Assembly (NCBI GenBank): GCA_044360285.1
Contig: JBIKKP010000032.1
Coordinates: 1-15,818, forward strand
Length of the DNA stretch: 15,818 bases
Source of the DNA: UBA2645 sp044360285
GTDB taxonomy: Bacteria > Pseudomonadota > Alphaproteobacteria > Rickettsiales > UBA1997
Direction: 5' to 3'
Made by a program: the position numbers and the translations under genes. The notes under the pieces were generated by a model. That model had not been told where the DNA came from. It did not search any database and saw only the letters and a program-made list of their open reading frames with translations. This document shows, one piece after another, positions 1 to 7,611 of this stretch (within the stretch, counting starts at the first letter, position 1; every line of letters starts with the position of its first letter).

Positions 1-108
1 CTGTTTTAGTTTTAAACGGGTGACTGAAAAGTCACCCAGGCGCAAGTTGTCTTCGAGTCAAACGATAGTTTGATGAGAAAAGCAACGAAGCGTAGGTTTA
101 ATTATTGT

Positions 109-127
109 AGGAGCGTAGCTCAACTGG
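109..127 (+). pseudogene. 5' fragment of tRNA-Trp left by the tandem duplication
   Basis: These 19 bases equal the first 19 bases of the intact tRNA-Trp at 266-284: the acceptor 5' strand AGGAGCG, the linker TA, and the D-stem and loop start. The sequence then switches to an unrelated GTTTAAAAC. There is no anticodon, T arm or 3' acceptor strand, so it cannot fold as a tRNA. It is a by-product of the 157-bp duplication. Confidence 0.9.
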
Positions 128-174
128 GTTTAAAACGTTAAGAAACAGCCTGAATGGCTGTTTTAGTTTTAAAC
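128..174 (+). terminator. Long nested hairpin at the repeat junction, possible intrinsic terminator
   Basis: The outer arms GTTTAAAAC (128-136) and GTTTTAAAC (166-174) are exact reverse complements. Nested inside them, AAACAGCC (143-150) pairs with GGCTGTTT (156-163) across a TGAAT loop. The inner stem is followed by TTAGTTTT on the plus strand, which is U-rich and terminator-like but interrupted. It may end transcription coming from an upstream gene, often tuf in this gene order, before the tRNA is transcribed. The right half of the same hairpin recurs at 1-17, at the window edge. Confidence 0.4.
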
Positions 175-265
175 GGGTGACTGAAAAGTCACCCAGGCGC
201 AAGTTGTCTTCGAGTCAAACGATAGTTTGATGAGAAAAGCAACGAAGCGTAGGTTTAATTATTGT

Positions 266-341
266 AGGAGCGTAGCTCAACTGGTAGAGTAGCGGTCTCC
301 AAAACCGTTGGTTGGGGGTTCGATTCCTCTCGCTCCTGCCA
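266..341 (+). tRNA. tRNA-Trp (anticodon CCA)
   Basis: This is a complete 76-nt cloverleaf with CCA encoded at the 3' end. Acceptor strands AGGAGCG (266-272) and CGCTCCT pair fully, followed by G and CCA. The D stem is GCTC/GAGT. The anticodon stem GCGGT/ACCGT encloses loop CTCCAAA, with anticodon CCA at 299-301, which reads UGG. The T arm has GGGGG/CCTCT (two G-T wobbles) around TTCGATT. It closely resembles E. coli tRNA-Trp. It lies 40 nt before secE, a common alphaproteobacterial order, and is probably co-transcribed with it. Confidence 0.97.
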
Positions 342-381
342 CCTTCAAAAATTGTGGTCACCACCAAAAAATTAATCAGCA

Positions 382-558
382 ATGACGACATTTGTTAAAG
401 ACGTTATCGAAGAACTAAAAAAACTTCATTTTCCGTCAAAAAAAGAAACTTACATAACTACTGTAACCATTTTGGTCACGGTTATAGTTGTATCTTTGGC
501 GATTCTTTTATCAGACTTCGTCATTTCAAAAATCATCGGAATAATTTTCGGTTTGTAA
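382..558 (+). CDS. secE: Preprotein translocase subunit SecE
   Basis: A 58-residue protein starting MTTFVKDVIEELKKLHFPS. SecE is the small essential subunit that clamps SecY in the SecYEG inner-membrane channel. Residues 1-22 form the amphipathic cytoplasmic helix carrying the family signature V-x(2)-E-L-K-K-L-x-F-P-S-x-K-E-T. Residues 25-45 form one hydrophobic membrane helix (TTVTILVTVIVVSLAILLS). The length matches the short single-span SecE of most bacteria, unlike the three-span E. coli form. Its position between tRNA-Trp and nusG, with a 15-nt gap to nusG, supports the call. No clear Shine-Dalgarno sequence precedes the ATG. Confidence 0.95.
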   Translation: MTTFVKDVIEELKKLHFPSKKETYITTVTILVTVIVVSLAILLSDFVISKIIGIIFGL

Positions 559-573
559 TCTATTCAAAGTCAC

Positions 574-1116
574 ATGGAGCAAGTAACAGAAAATAAATGG
601 TACATCCTTAACGTCATGGCCGGCCAAGAAAACAAGGTCGCCTCTGACATTAAAGCTATGATCATGCGCGGCAAACTTGGCACCTGCATCAACGAGGTAC
701 TAGTTCCAACCAAACCGGTTATAAAAGTTAAGAAAGGGCAAAAAGTTCAGGAAACGCAAAAACTCTTCCCTGGCTATGTCTTTATCAAAGGAGCAATGGG
801 CGGCGAAGCTTATAGCCTGATCAACACAATTCCAAAAGTTATGGGATTTTTGGGTGGCAAAAACACTCCGCAAATCGTGCCAGAAGCAAAAATGCAGTCG
901 ATTCTTGACATGTCTAATGAGCAAACACCTGACACTAAAAACATAATTTTTGAAATTGGTGAAGCTCTAAATATCATCGAAGGACCTTTCGAATCATTCT
1001 CTGGAACGGTTGAAGAGTTCGATGCCGAGAAACAAAAAGTAAAAATTTCTGTTTTGATTTTTGGACGCGCAACTTCTGTTGAACTCGACATTAACCAAGT
1101 CGAGAAAGTTTCTTAA
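574..1116 (+). CDS. nusG: Transcription termination/antitermination factor NusG
   Basis: A 180-residue NusG of normal length. It binds RNA polymerase beside the active cleft, suppresses pausing, and links polymerase to Rho or to ribosomal protein S10. The NGN domain spans about residues 8-114: WYILNVMAGQE at the start, the FPGYVF core strand at 65-70, and GFLGG at 91-95. The KOW domain spans about 127-180, with the GPFESFSGTVEEFD turn and a terminal block IFGRATSVELDINQVEKV. It sits between secE and rplK as in most bacteria. No Shine-Dalgarno is visible upstream of the ATG, but the NGN domain begins right after it, so the start is secure. A 161-nt spacer separates it from rplK. Confidence 0.97.
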   Translation: MEQVTENKWYILNVMAGQENKVASDIKAMIMRGKLGTCINEVLVPTKPVIKVKKGQKVQETQKLFPGYVFIKGAMGGEAYSLINTIPKVMGFLGGKNTPQIVPEAKMQSILDMSNEQTPDTKNIIFEIGEALNIIEGPFESFSGTVEEFDAEKQKVKISVLIFGRATSVELDINQVEKVS

Positions 1117-1277
1117 AAAACTCTGTTGCAAGTTAGTTTCTCAAAAATAGCTTGCCGCGCCTTGCAAAAAAACGATTGAAGAAAAAACCCCACGAAGCCA
1201 GTAAAATCAAGCCTTCGCAAGGGATTCATTTGCAAAATTGATTTTAACGAGATTCAAAAAAATTCCAAACTGTTCGT
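1117..1277 (+). promoter_or_regulatory. nusG-rplK spacer with a motif pair shared with the pdhC upstream region
   Basis: This 161-nt noncoding spacer is A-rich and contains short inverted repeats: GCAAG/CTTGC, CCTTGC (1160-1165) with GCAAGG (1217-1222), and the small hairpin CCTT-CGC-AAGG. It holds AAAATAGCTTGC (1144-1155) followed by AAAATCAAGC (1203-1212). The same two words occur in the same order at 12998-13009 and 13042-13051, ahead of pdhC. In other bacteria this spacer carries the rplK promoter and the L1 autoregulatory site. I cannot identify either with confidence here. Confidence 0.3.
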
Positions 1278-1712
1278 ATGTCGAAAAATAAAGAAGTATT
1301 AGGACTGATTAAGCTGCAAGTTCCATCAGGAAAAGCCAATCCAGCTCCACCAATTGGTCCAGCCCTGGGTCAAAAAGGTCTCAACATCATGGAATTTTGT
1401 AAGCAATTCAATGCTATGAAATTCGATTATGATCTTGGTACGCCAATCCCGGTTACAATTACCGCCTACAAAGACAAGTCCTTCACTTTCATAACAAAAA
1501 ACCCTCCAGTGTCATTTTTAATCATGAAGGAAATTAAACTTGAAAAAGGCTCATCTAATCCAGGCAAAGATACAGCTGGAAAAATTACTATGGCTCAAAT
1601 CAGAAATGTTGCCAAGAAAAAGATGGTCGATATGAATGCAACAGACCTTGAAGCTTGCGCCCAAATGGTTAAAGGCTCTGCCGTATCCATGGGATTGGAA
1701 GTAGTAGAATAA
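1278..1712 (+). CDS. rplK: 50S ribosomal protein L11
   Basis: A 144-residue L11, full length. L11 binds the GTPase-associated region of 23S rRNA at the base of the L7/L12 stalk and takes part in factor binding and the stringent response. The N-terminal domain carries the proline-rich thiostrepton-site segment NPAPPIGPALGQKGLNIMEF (residues 21-40). The C-terminal RNA-binding domain carries KDTAGKITMAQIRNVAKKK and DMNATDLEACAQMVKGSAVSMG, the family signature. It is followed 21 nt later by rplA. No Shine-Dalgarno is evident before the ATG, but the start agrees with family alignments. Confidence 0.97.
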   Translation: MSKNKEVLGLIKLQVPSGKANPAPPIGPALGQKGLNIMEFCKQFNAMKFDYDLGTPIPVTITAYKDKSFTFITKNPPVSFLIMKEIKLEKGSSNPGKDTAGKITMAQIRNVAKKKMVDMNATDLEACAQMVKGSAVSMGLEVVE

Positions 1713-1733
1713 TCAAAATTGCTTTAGGAAACG

Positions 1734-2441
1734 ATGGAAAAGAAAGACAAAAAAACCAAAAAATCTGCCAAAAAAATTGAGGTAGCAAAACACACAGCAG
1801 CAACCTTGGAAGAAGGAATTCAAAAAGTTCAAGAACTTGCCGCTACTAAGCAACGCAAGTTCGTTGAGTCAGTTGATATTGCTCTCAACCTTGGAATTGA
1901 CGCAAAACAATCCGACCAAACAGTAAAAGGTTCGGTTCTTCTTCCGCACGGATCAGGCAAAAAAGTTAAAGTGATTGTTTTTACTGCAAACGAAGATCAA
2001 AAAAAGGTTGCTCTTGAAGCTGGTGCTTCTTTAGCCGGTCTTGAAGATTTAGTTGCTAAAATCGAAGAAGGATTTTTAGATTTTGATTGCTGCGTTGCTA
2101 CTCCAGACGTTATGCAAAAAATCAGTAAAGTTGCAAAAAAACTTGGGCCACGTGGCTTGATGCCAAGTCCAAAAAACGGCACCGTTACTGCCGACGTTAA
2201 AAAAGCGGTTTCCGACGCCCTAAAAGGAAAAGTTGACTTCAAAAACGACAAGGCTGGAACCGTCCATTGCCTAGTTGGAAGAGTTAATTTTGACAAACAA
2301 GCTTTGCTTGAAAACGCTAAACTGGTTATCAAGGCAATCAAAGATGCCAAACCAGATAGCGCCAAAGGCAAATTCATCAAAGAATTTTATCTCAATACAA
2401 CTATGGGCCCTTCAGTCCAAGTTGCTGTAGAGTCGATTTAG
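1734..2441 (+). CDS. rplA: 50S ribosomal protein L1
   Basis: A 235-residue L1, the usual bacterial length. L1 builds the mobile L1 stalk of 23S rRNA near the E site and in many bacteria represses its own operon by binding the mRNA leader. The signature GPRGLMPSPKNGTVT lies at residues 138-152. The split domain I (about 1-70 and 160-235) surrounds domain II. The C-terminal block FIKEFYLNTTMGPSVQV is typical. The first 17 residues are unusually lysine-rich (MEKKDKKTKKSAKK). The ATG is preceded by TAGGAAACG, a weak AGGA ribosome site at plausible spacing. The stop is only 8 nt before rplJ. Confidence 0.97.
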   Translation: MEKKDKKTKKSAKKIEVAKHTAATLEEGIQKVQELAATKQRKFVESVDIALNLGIDAKQSDQTVKGSVLLPHGSGKKVKVIVFTANEDQKKVALEAGASLAGLEDLVAKIEEGFLDFDCCVATPDVMQKISKVAKKLGPRGLMPSPKNGTVTADVKKAVSDALKGKVDFKNDKAGTVHCLVGRVNFDKQALLENAKLVIKAIKDAKPDSAKGKFIKEFYLNTTMGPSVQVAVESI

Positions 2442-2449
2442 GTTAAGCA

Positions 2450-2941
2450 ATGAATAGAGAACAAAAATCAGAATTAGTTTCCTCCCTTAAGGAAAAACTA
2501 ACCAACAGCAATTTCGTATCAGTAGTCCACTATCGCGGCATGAGCGACAAACAACTTTATGACTTGCGCGTTTCCTTGAAATCAAAAGGCTGCAACATGA
2601 AAATCGCCAAAAATACTTTGGTGAAAGTTGCTCTTAAAGGAACCGATCTTGAAGTGCTTTGCGCCCATCTTAGTGGTCCAACTGCAATCCTTTATTCTCA
2701 AGAGCCAGTAGCTCTAGCAAAAGCCGTGTCAGACATGGCAAAAGCAGCTGCATCTTTGAAAATCAAAGTAGGCTACTTCAACAAATCTCTTGTAACCGAA
2801 GCAACCATTCTAGAAATGGCGAAACTAGGCTCGCTAGAGGAAGTGCGCGCTGCATTTATCGGCAAACTCAAAGGTGTTCAGGCAAATTTTGTGAGGGTCC
2901 TTTCAGCTCCGCAGCAAGGCCTAGCCACCAATAAGTCGTAA
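2450..2941 (+). CDS. rplJ: 50S ribosomal protein L10
   Basis: A 163-residue L10. It anchors L7/L12 dimers on the ribosome through its C-terminal helix and binds 23S rRNA with its N-terminal domain. Conserved blocks seen are VVHYRGMSDKQLYDLR, KIAKNTLVKVAL and HLSGPTAILYSQEP, then the helical L12-binding tail from about residue 130. It starts 8 nt after the rplA stop, with AGGTTAAGCA ahead of the ATG. There is therefore no room for the separate L10-binding leader found upstream of rplJ in E. coli. If L10 autoregulation exists here, the site must overlap rplA. Confidence 0.96.
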   Translation: MNREQKSELVSSLKEKLTNSNFVSVVHYRGMSDKQLYDLRVSLKSKGCNMKIAKNTLVKVALKGTDLEVLCAHLSGPTAILYSQEPVALAKAVSDMAKAAASLKIKVGYFNKSLVTEATILEMAKLGSLEEVRAAFIGKLKGVQANFVRVLSAPQQGLATNKS

Positions 2942-2974
2942 CCAAATTTATCAACAAACTAAATCAGTTAAAAA

Positions 2975-3346
2975 ATGTCTGCTAATCTCGAACAACTTTC
3001 AGAAACCTTATCATCCCTAACCGTATTAGAGCTTGCTGATCTAAGCAAAAAGCTTGAAGAAAAATGGGGCGTTTCTGCTGCTTCATTTGCCGTTGCTGGA
3101 CCAGCTGCTGGCGCTGCAGCTGCCGCAGAAGTTAAAGACAAATTTGAAGTAGTCTTGACCGCAGCCGGCGACAATAAAATCAACGTCATCAAAGAAGTTA
3201 GAGCAATCACTGGTCTAGGCTTGAAAGAAGCAAAAGACCTTGTTGAAGGCGCGCCAAAAACTGTAAAATCTGACGTTCCAACTGCTGAAGCTCAAGATCT
3301 TAAAAAGAAACTTGAAGCAGCTGGTGCGAAAGTCGAACTTAAGTAG
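2975..3346 (+). CDS. rplL: 50S ribosomal protein L7/L12
   Basis: A 123-residue stalk protein that recruits translation GTPases. The N-terminal dimerisation domain (residues 1-36) runs into a flexible alanine/glycine-rich hinge (AVAGPAAGAAAAAEV, about 39-53). The globular C-terminal domain (about 55-123) carries KINVIKEVRAITGLGLKEAK and ends KKLEAAGAKVELK, the standard L12 C-terminus. A 33-nt gap separates it from rplJ, and no Shine-Dalgarno is visible. The following 143-nt spacer to rpoB holds three hairpins, consistent with partial termination or processing between stalk and polymerase genes. Confidence 0.97.
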   Translation: MSANLEQLSETLSSLTVLELADLSKKLEEKWGVSAASFAVAGPAAGAAAAAEVKDKFEVVLTAAGDNKINVIKEVRAITGLGLKEAKDLVEGAPKTVKSDVPTAEAQDLKKKLEAAGAKVELK

Positions 3347-3369
3347 CGTTTACAAGTAAACACTACTAG

Positions 3370-3463
3370 GCCAACTCATCCATTTTGGTTGAGTTGGCTT
3401 TCGGCGTCTTAAGTGCCGCTAGCTACTGGCGAGACTCCTCACGCCAGATTTCTCGATGAGAAA
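3370..3463 (+). promoter_or_regulatory. rplL-rpoB intercistronic hairpin cluster (attenuator or processing site)
   Basis: Three stem-loops follow one another. The first, GCCAACTCA (3370-3378) with TGAGTTGGC (3390-3398), has a 9-bp perfect stem, and its loop can form a further CCA-TTT-TGG pairing. The second is CTGGCG (3426-3431) with CGCCAG (3442-3447). The third is TTTCTC (3449-3454) with GAGAAA (3458-3463). None has a long U tract, so full termination is unlikely. In E. coli the rplL-rpoB gap holds a partial attenuator and an RNase III site, and a similar role is inferred here from position and structure only. Confidence 0.5.
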
Positions 3464-3489
3464 ATTCAATCCTCGCAAATAAAGGGCAT

Positions 3490-6400
3490 ATGGTTCAGGT
3501 TCGCAATTTCGATCAAGCACTTTTCAGAAAAAGCTTTAGCAACAACAAAGACAGGGAAGCGATACCGCATCTAATCTCGCTTCAACAAGATTCTTACGAA
3601 AAATTTTTACAGGCCAATATTGCGCCAGAAAAGCGTGAAAATATCGGTATACAATCGGTATTTAACTCGTTCTTCCCTATCTCCGATTCTGCTCACAAGG
3701 TAACTATCGAATTCATCAGCTACTCACTTGGCAAACCTCGCTACGAGTCACATGAGTGCCTTTTCGCTGGTCGTACTTTCTGTGTACCACTTCACGCCCA
3801 ACTTCGTTTAATTTTGTGGCACCAAGAAGATGGCAGCGATGTTAAAGAAATCCGCTCAATCAAGGAACAAGAAGTCTATCTTTGCGAAGTTCCTTTGATG
3901 ACCAAAACCGGCAGCTTCATTGTTAACGGCGCTGAAAGAGTGATCGTATCACAAATGCGCCGCGCTCCTGGCGTTTTCTTCGATAGCGAAAATGTAAAAC
4001 TCTCTGGTTCAAAAGCTTACACCGCTAAAATCATCCCGCATATCGGCTCATGGCTTGATTTCGAGTTCGACAGTAAAGACGTACTTCACTTCCGCGTCGA
4101 CAAAAAAAGAAAAATTCCAGCCTCTTCGCTTCTACGCGCAATTGGCATGACTTCAGAATCAATCATTCGCTCTTTCTATGGAGCAATTGAAGCAAGTTTA
4201 ACTAAAAAAGGCTGGGCGCTAAAATTTGATCCAGAACTTTTTGTTGGTAAAAAAGCTCCGCATGACTTGATCTGCGCTGATTCCGGCGAAATTAAAGTTC
4301 AAGAAGGAACTAAACTAAATCGTAAAACGCTTGAAAAATTACAGGCGGAAAAATTCCAACATTATCTTCTTACGGACGAAGCGCTACTTGGTTATGTAGT
4401 TGCGCAAGATCTTGTTGAATCAGACACCGGTGAGTTGCTTCTTGAGGCAGGCAGCATAGTCACTTCCGAAAGCTTGGAAATTCTCCAAAAATTGAATTTC
4501 AAAACGATTTTTATCGTCAACCCAAGCAAGTCAGATATTGGGCCTTACCTCTACAACACCATGCTTGTAGACAAAAACCAAAATCAAAAAGATGCTTTGT
4601 TTGATGTCTATAAAGCAATCAGACTGGGTGAAGCTCCATCATCTCTCGAAGTTGCAAAAAATTACTTCGAAAATCTTTTCTTCAACGACACGCGCTACAA
4701 TCTGTCAGATGTCGGCAGAATGAAGATGAATCACCGTCTTAGCCTTTCGGTTAACAAAGATACTTTGTTCCTAACTAAAGACGATATTCAACAAACCATC
4801 AAAATCCTCAGCTTAATTAAGCATAACGACTTGAAAACTGACGATATCGATAACCTTGCAAATCGTCGCGTACGCGCCGTTGGTGAGCTTATTGAAAATC
4901 AGCTTCGCATCGGGATGTCACGCATTGAGAAAGCGATAATTGAAAAATTGAACTCGGTTGAAGTTGACACAATCATGCCGCAAAGCTTGATCAACTCTAA
5001 GCCACTAGTGACTGCAATTAAAGATTTCTTTGCTACTTCGCAGCTTTCTCAATTCATGGACCAAACCAATCCTCTTTCTGACATCACGCATAAACGCCGT
5101 CTGTCTGCTTTGGGACCTGGCGGTCTCACCCGCGAAAGAGCTGGATTCGAAGTTCGTGACGTTCACCCAACTCACTATGGTCGTATCTGTCCAATTGAAA
5201 CTCCAGAAGGTCCGAATATCGGTTTGATCAACAGCTTGGCTACTTATGCCCGCGTCAATAACTACGGCTTCATCGAAACTCCTTACCGCAAAGTTGTTAA
5301 CGGCAAAATCGCTAATGAAGTGAAATATCTTTCAGCAATGGAAGAAGTTGATTTTGCGATGGCCCCTTCAACGATCGATATTGACGAAAAAGGAAACATT
5401 AAATCTGATCTAGTCAGCTGCCGTAGAAACGGTGAGTTCGTGATGCTTCCGCCAGAAAAAATCGACTTTATCGATGTTTCAACCAAGCAGATCGTTTCAA
5501 TTGCAACTACGTTAATTCCATTCCTAGAAAATGACGATGCGAACCGTGCTTTGATGGGTGCAAACATGCAACGTCAAGCAGTTCCTCTACTTCGTCCAGA
5601 CTCTCCACTGGTTGGAACTGGTATGGAAGCAGTAATCGCCGCCGACTCTGGCGCCGCTGTTCGCGCTGAAAGAGATGGTATTGTAAGGTTTGTTGATTCT
5701 TCAAAAATCGTTATCGAATCAATCGAAGACAATGTTGCACACATCGAAGTTCACAACTTGTCGAAATATGTACGTACCAACCAAGATACTTGCATCAACC
5801 AGCGCCCTACAGTTGAGATTGGACAAGAAGTAAAAGCGGGACAGATCATTTCTGATGGCCACAGCATTTCTGATGCTGAAATTGCACTTGGAAAAAACGT
5901 GCGCGTTGCCTTCATGCCTTGGAACGGATATAACTTCGAAGACTCAATTATCATTTCCGAAAAACTTTTGTCTAACGACACCTTCACTTCAATTCACGTT
6001 GAAGAATTGGAAGTTGTTGCTCGCGACACACGCTTAGGACCTGAAGAAATCACTCGCGACATTCCAAATGTTAGCGAAGAAGTTTTGGCCAAACTTGACG
6101 AAGAAGGAATCATCCACGTTGGTGCCGAAGTGCGCCCTGGTGATATTCTAGTTGGAAAAACTACACCAAAAAGCGAATCACCAATGACTCCAGAAGAAAA
6201 ACTTCTGAAAGTAATTTTTGGTGAAAAAGCTTCTGATGTTAAAGACTCTTCACTCTACGCTTCTACTGGTGTGAATGGCACTGTCGTTGATGTCAAAATC
6301 TTCTCTCGCAAAGGTATCGAAAAAGACGAGCGTTCGATTTACATCGAAATGCAACAAGTTGAGGCACTTGCTAAAGGTAAAGATCTGAAAATTTCCTTCC

Positions 6401-7575
6401 TTGAAAGCGCTCTTCGCTCTTCTTTGGTTAAATTATTCGCTGGCGAAAAATTGACCAACAATGTCGATAAGCTAAAAGCAAAAGCAAAACTTGAAAAAAG
6501 TGATCTTGAAAGCCTGTCAAAAAATCTTTTGGTGAAAATCGTAATCGACGACGCCAAAGCAATGGACAAAGCTGAGAAGCTCATCAAGTCAACTAATAAG
6601 CAAATCGCTGAAATCGAAAAAGAATTTAATGAAAAAGTAGCGCGCATCAAAGCCGGCGATGAGCTTGGCCAAGGTGTACTAAAAATCGTTAAAGTTTACG
6701 TTGCTTCAAAATATCGCTTACAGCCAGGTGATAAAATGGCCGGACGCCACGGTAACAAAGGTGTCGTCTCCAAGATCGCCCCTGTTGAAGATATGCCATA
6801 TTCAGCCGATGGCCAACCAGTTGACATCGTACTCAACCCACTTGGCGTACCTTCGCGTATGAATATCGGGCAAATCCTTGAGACTCACTTAGGCTTTGCT
6901 TCAAAAGAACTTGGAAAACAAATCGCCAAAATTCTTGACCAAGTTGCTGAGAAAAAATCTGAATTCATTAAGCAGCTACGCGACAAGGTTCTTCAGATTT
7001 ACTCGTCAGCAGACGAAACCAAGCAAATCAAAGCGATGTCTGATAATGAACTAATCTCTTTTGCCTCTAAATTGAAAGACGGTGTGCATTTTGCGACCGG
7101 TATTTTTGAAGGTGTAAAAGAAGCTTACATTACTAACTTGCTTGAAATTGCTGGTGTCGACAAATCTGGTCAAATTGATCTTTTTGATGGCAAAACCGGC
7201 GAAAAATTCGACCGCAAAGTTACTGTCGGCTACATCTACATGCTTAAACTGCATCACTTGGTTGACGACAAAATCCACGCTCGTTCGATTGGACCTTACA
7301 GTCTCATTACTCAGCAACCTCTTGGCGGTAAATCGCACTTCGGTGGTCAGCGTTTCGGTGAGATGGAATGTTGGGCTCTACAGGCCTACGGCGCAGCTTA
7401 TTCTCTTCAAGAAATGCTCACTGTTAAATCAGACGACGTGGTTGGTAGAATTAAAATTTACGAGTCGATCATCCAAGGAAATCAGAACTTCAATTGCGGC
7501 ATCCCAGAATCATTCAATGTAATGATTAAAGAGGTACGCTCTTTAGGTTTGAATATCGAATTGGTAGAAAAATAG
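3490..7575 (+). CDS. rpoB: DNA-directed RNA polymerase subunit beta
   Basis: A 1361-residue beta subunit, close to the E. coli length (1342). With beta' it forms the RNA polymerase active centre. The rifampicin pocket is intact: SQLSQFMDQTNPLSDITHKR starts at residue 517, with D524, H534 and S539 matching E. coli D516, H526 and S531. The wild-type residues suggest the enzyme is rifampicin-sensitive at these positions. GYNFEDSI (813-820) carries E817/D818, the secondary-channel acidic pair. KMAGRHGNKG (1082-1091) and the C-terminal anchor from Y1248 (YIYMLKLHHLVDDKIHARS) are conserved. A charged, probably helical insert lies at about 980-1060. The start is supported by the beta-type N-terminus (FRKSF...IPHLISLQQDSYEKF). 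AAAGGG sits unusually close to the ATG (3 nt). rpoC follows after 36 nt. Confidence 0.99.
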   Translation: MVQVRNFDQALFRKSFSNNKDREAIPHLISLQQDSYEKFLQANIAPEKRENIGIQSVFNSFFPISDSAHKVTIEFISYSLGKPRYESHECLFAGRTFCVPLHAQLRLILWHQEDGSDVKEIRSIKEQEVYLCEVPLMTKTGSFIVNGAERVIVSQMRRAPGVFFDSENVKLSGSKAYTAKIIPHIGSWLDFEFDSKDVLHFRVDKKRKIPASSLLRAIGMTSESIIRSFYGAIEASLTKKGWALKFDPELFVGKKAPHDLICADSGEIKVQEGTKLNRKTLEKLQAEKFQHYLLTDEALLGYVVAQDLVESDTGELLLEAGSIVTSESLEILQKLNFKTIFIVNPSKSDIGPYLYNTMLVDKNQNQKDALFDVYKAIRLGEAPSSLEVAKNYFENLFFNDTRYNLSDVGRMKMNHRLSLSVNKDTLFLTKDDIQQTIKILSLIKHNDLKTDDIDNLANRRVRAVGELIENQLRIGMSRIEKAIIEKLNSVEVDTIMPQSLINSKPLVTAIKDFFATSQLSQFMDQTNPLSDITHKRRLSALGPGGLTRERAGFEVRDVHPTHYGRICPIETPEGPNIGLINSLATYARVNNYGFIETPYRKVVNGKIANEVKYLSAMEEVDFAMAPSTIDIDEKGNIKSDLVSCRRNGEFVMLPPEKIDFIDVSTKQIVSIATTLIPFLENDDANRALMGANMQRQAVPLLRPDSPLVGTGMEAVIAADSGAAVRAERDGIVRFVDSSKIVIESIEDNVAHIEVHNLSKYVRTNQDTCINQRPTVEIGQEVKAGQIISDGHSISDAEIALGKNVRVAFMPWNGYNFEDSIIISEKLLSNDTFTSIHVEELEVVARDTRLGPEEITRDIPNVSEEVLAKLDEEGIIHVGAEVRPGDILVGKTTPKSESPMTPEEKLLKVIFGEKASDVKDSSLYASTGVNGTVVDVKIFSRKGIEKDERSIYIEMQQVEALAKGKDLKISFLESALRSSLVKLFAGEKLTNNVDKLKAKAKLEKSDLESLSKNLLVKIVIDDAKAMDKAEKLIKSTNKQIAEIEKEFNEKVARIKAGDELGQGVLKIVKVYVASKYRLQPGDKMAGRHGNKGVVSKIAPVEDMPYSADGQPVDIVLNPLGVPSRMNIGQILETHLGFASKELGKQIAKILDQVAEKKSEFIKQLRDKVLQIYSSADETKQIKAMSDNELISFASKLKDGVHFATGIFEGVKEAYITNLLEIAGVDKSGQIDLFDGKTGEKFDRKVTVGYIYMLKLHHLVDDKIHARSIGPYSLITQQPLGGKSHFGGQRFGEMECWALQAYGAAYSLQEMLTVKSDDVVGRIKIYESIIQGNQNFNCGIPESFNVMIKEVRSLGLNIELVEK

Positions 7576-7611
7576 AATTTACGCGCAAATCGAATCTGAA
7601 TTAAGGAAATT

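Larger units (their letters stand above)
1..284. repeat. Tandem direct repeat, 157-bp period, upstream of and into tRNA-Trp
   Basis: Bases 1-127 and 158-284 read identically by eye, giving a period of 157 bp. The first copy begins at the window edge, so more copies may lie upstream. Each copy contains a perfect 8-bp hairpin with a GAAA tetraloop (18-37 and 175-194) and a second hairpin TCAAAC-GATA-GTTTGA (58-73 and 215-230), which could be extended by GTTG/CAAC pairing. Each copy ends inside the tRNA-Trp D-loop: copy one stops after 19 nt of tRNA sequence, while copy two continues into the intact tRNA. A tandem duplication with one endpoint in the tRNA gene explains this most simply. The role of the structured unit is unknown; it may be a leader or processing region, or an interspersed repeat. 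Confidence 0.95.

Noticed and set aside
18..37. Perfect GAAA hairpin as an intrinsic terminator
   Set aside because: No U tract follows (the next bases are AGGCGCAAG), so termination by this hairpin alone is unlikely.
1..284. Repeat region as a CRISPR array
   Set aside because: Only two long copies are visible with a 157-bp period, without short repeats or regular unique spacers and with no cas genes nearby.
3490..7575. Possible rifampicin-resistance changes in rpoB
   Set aside because: The main pocket positions equivalent to E. coli D516, H526 and S531 are wild type.
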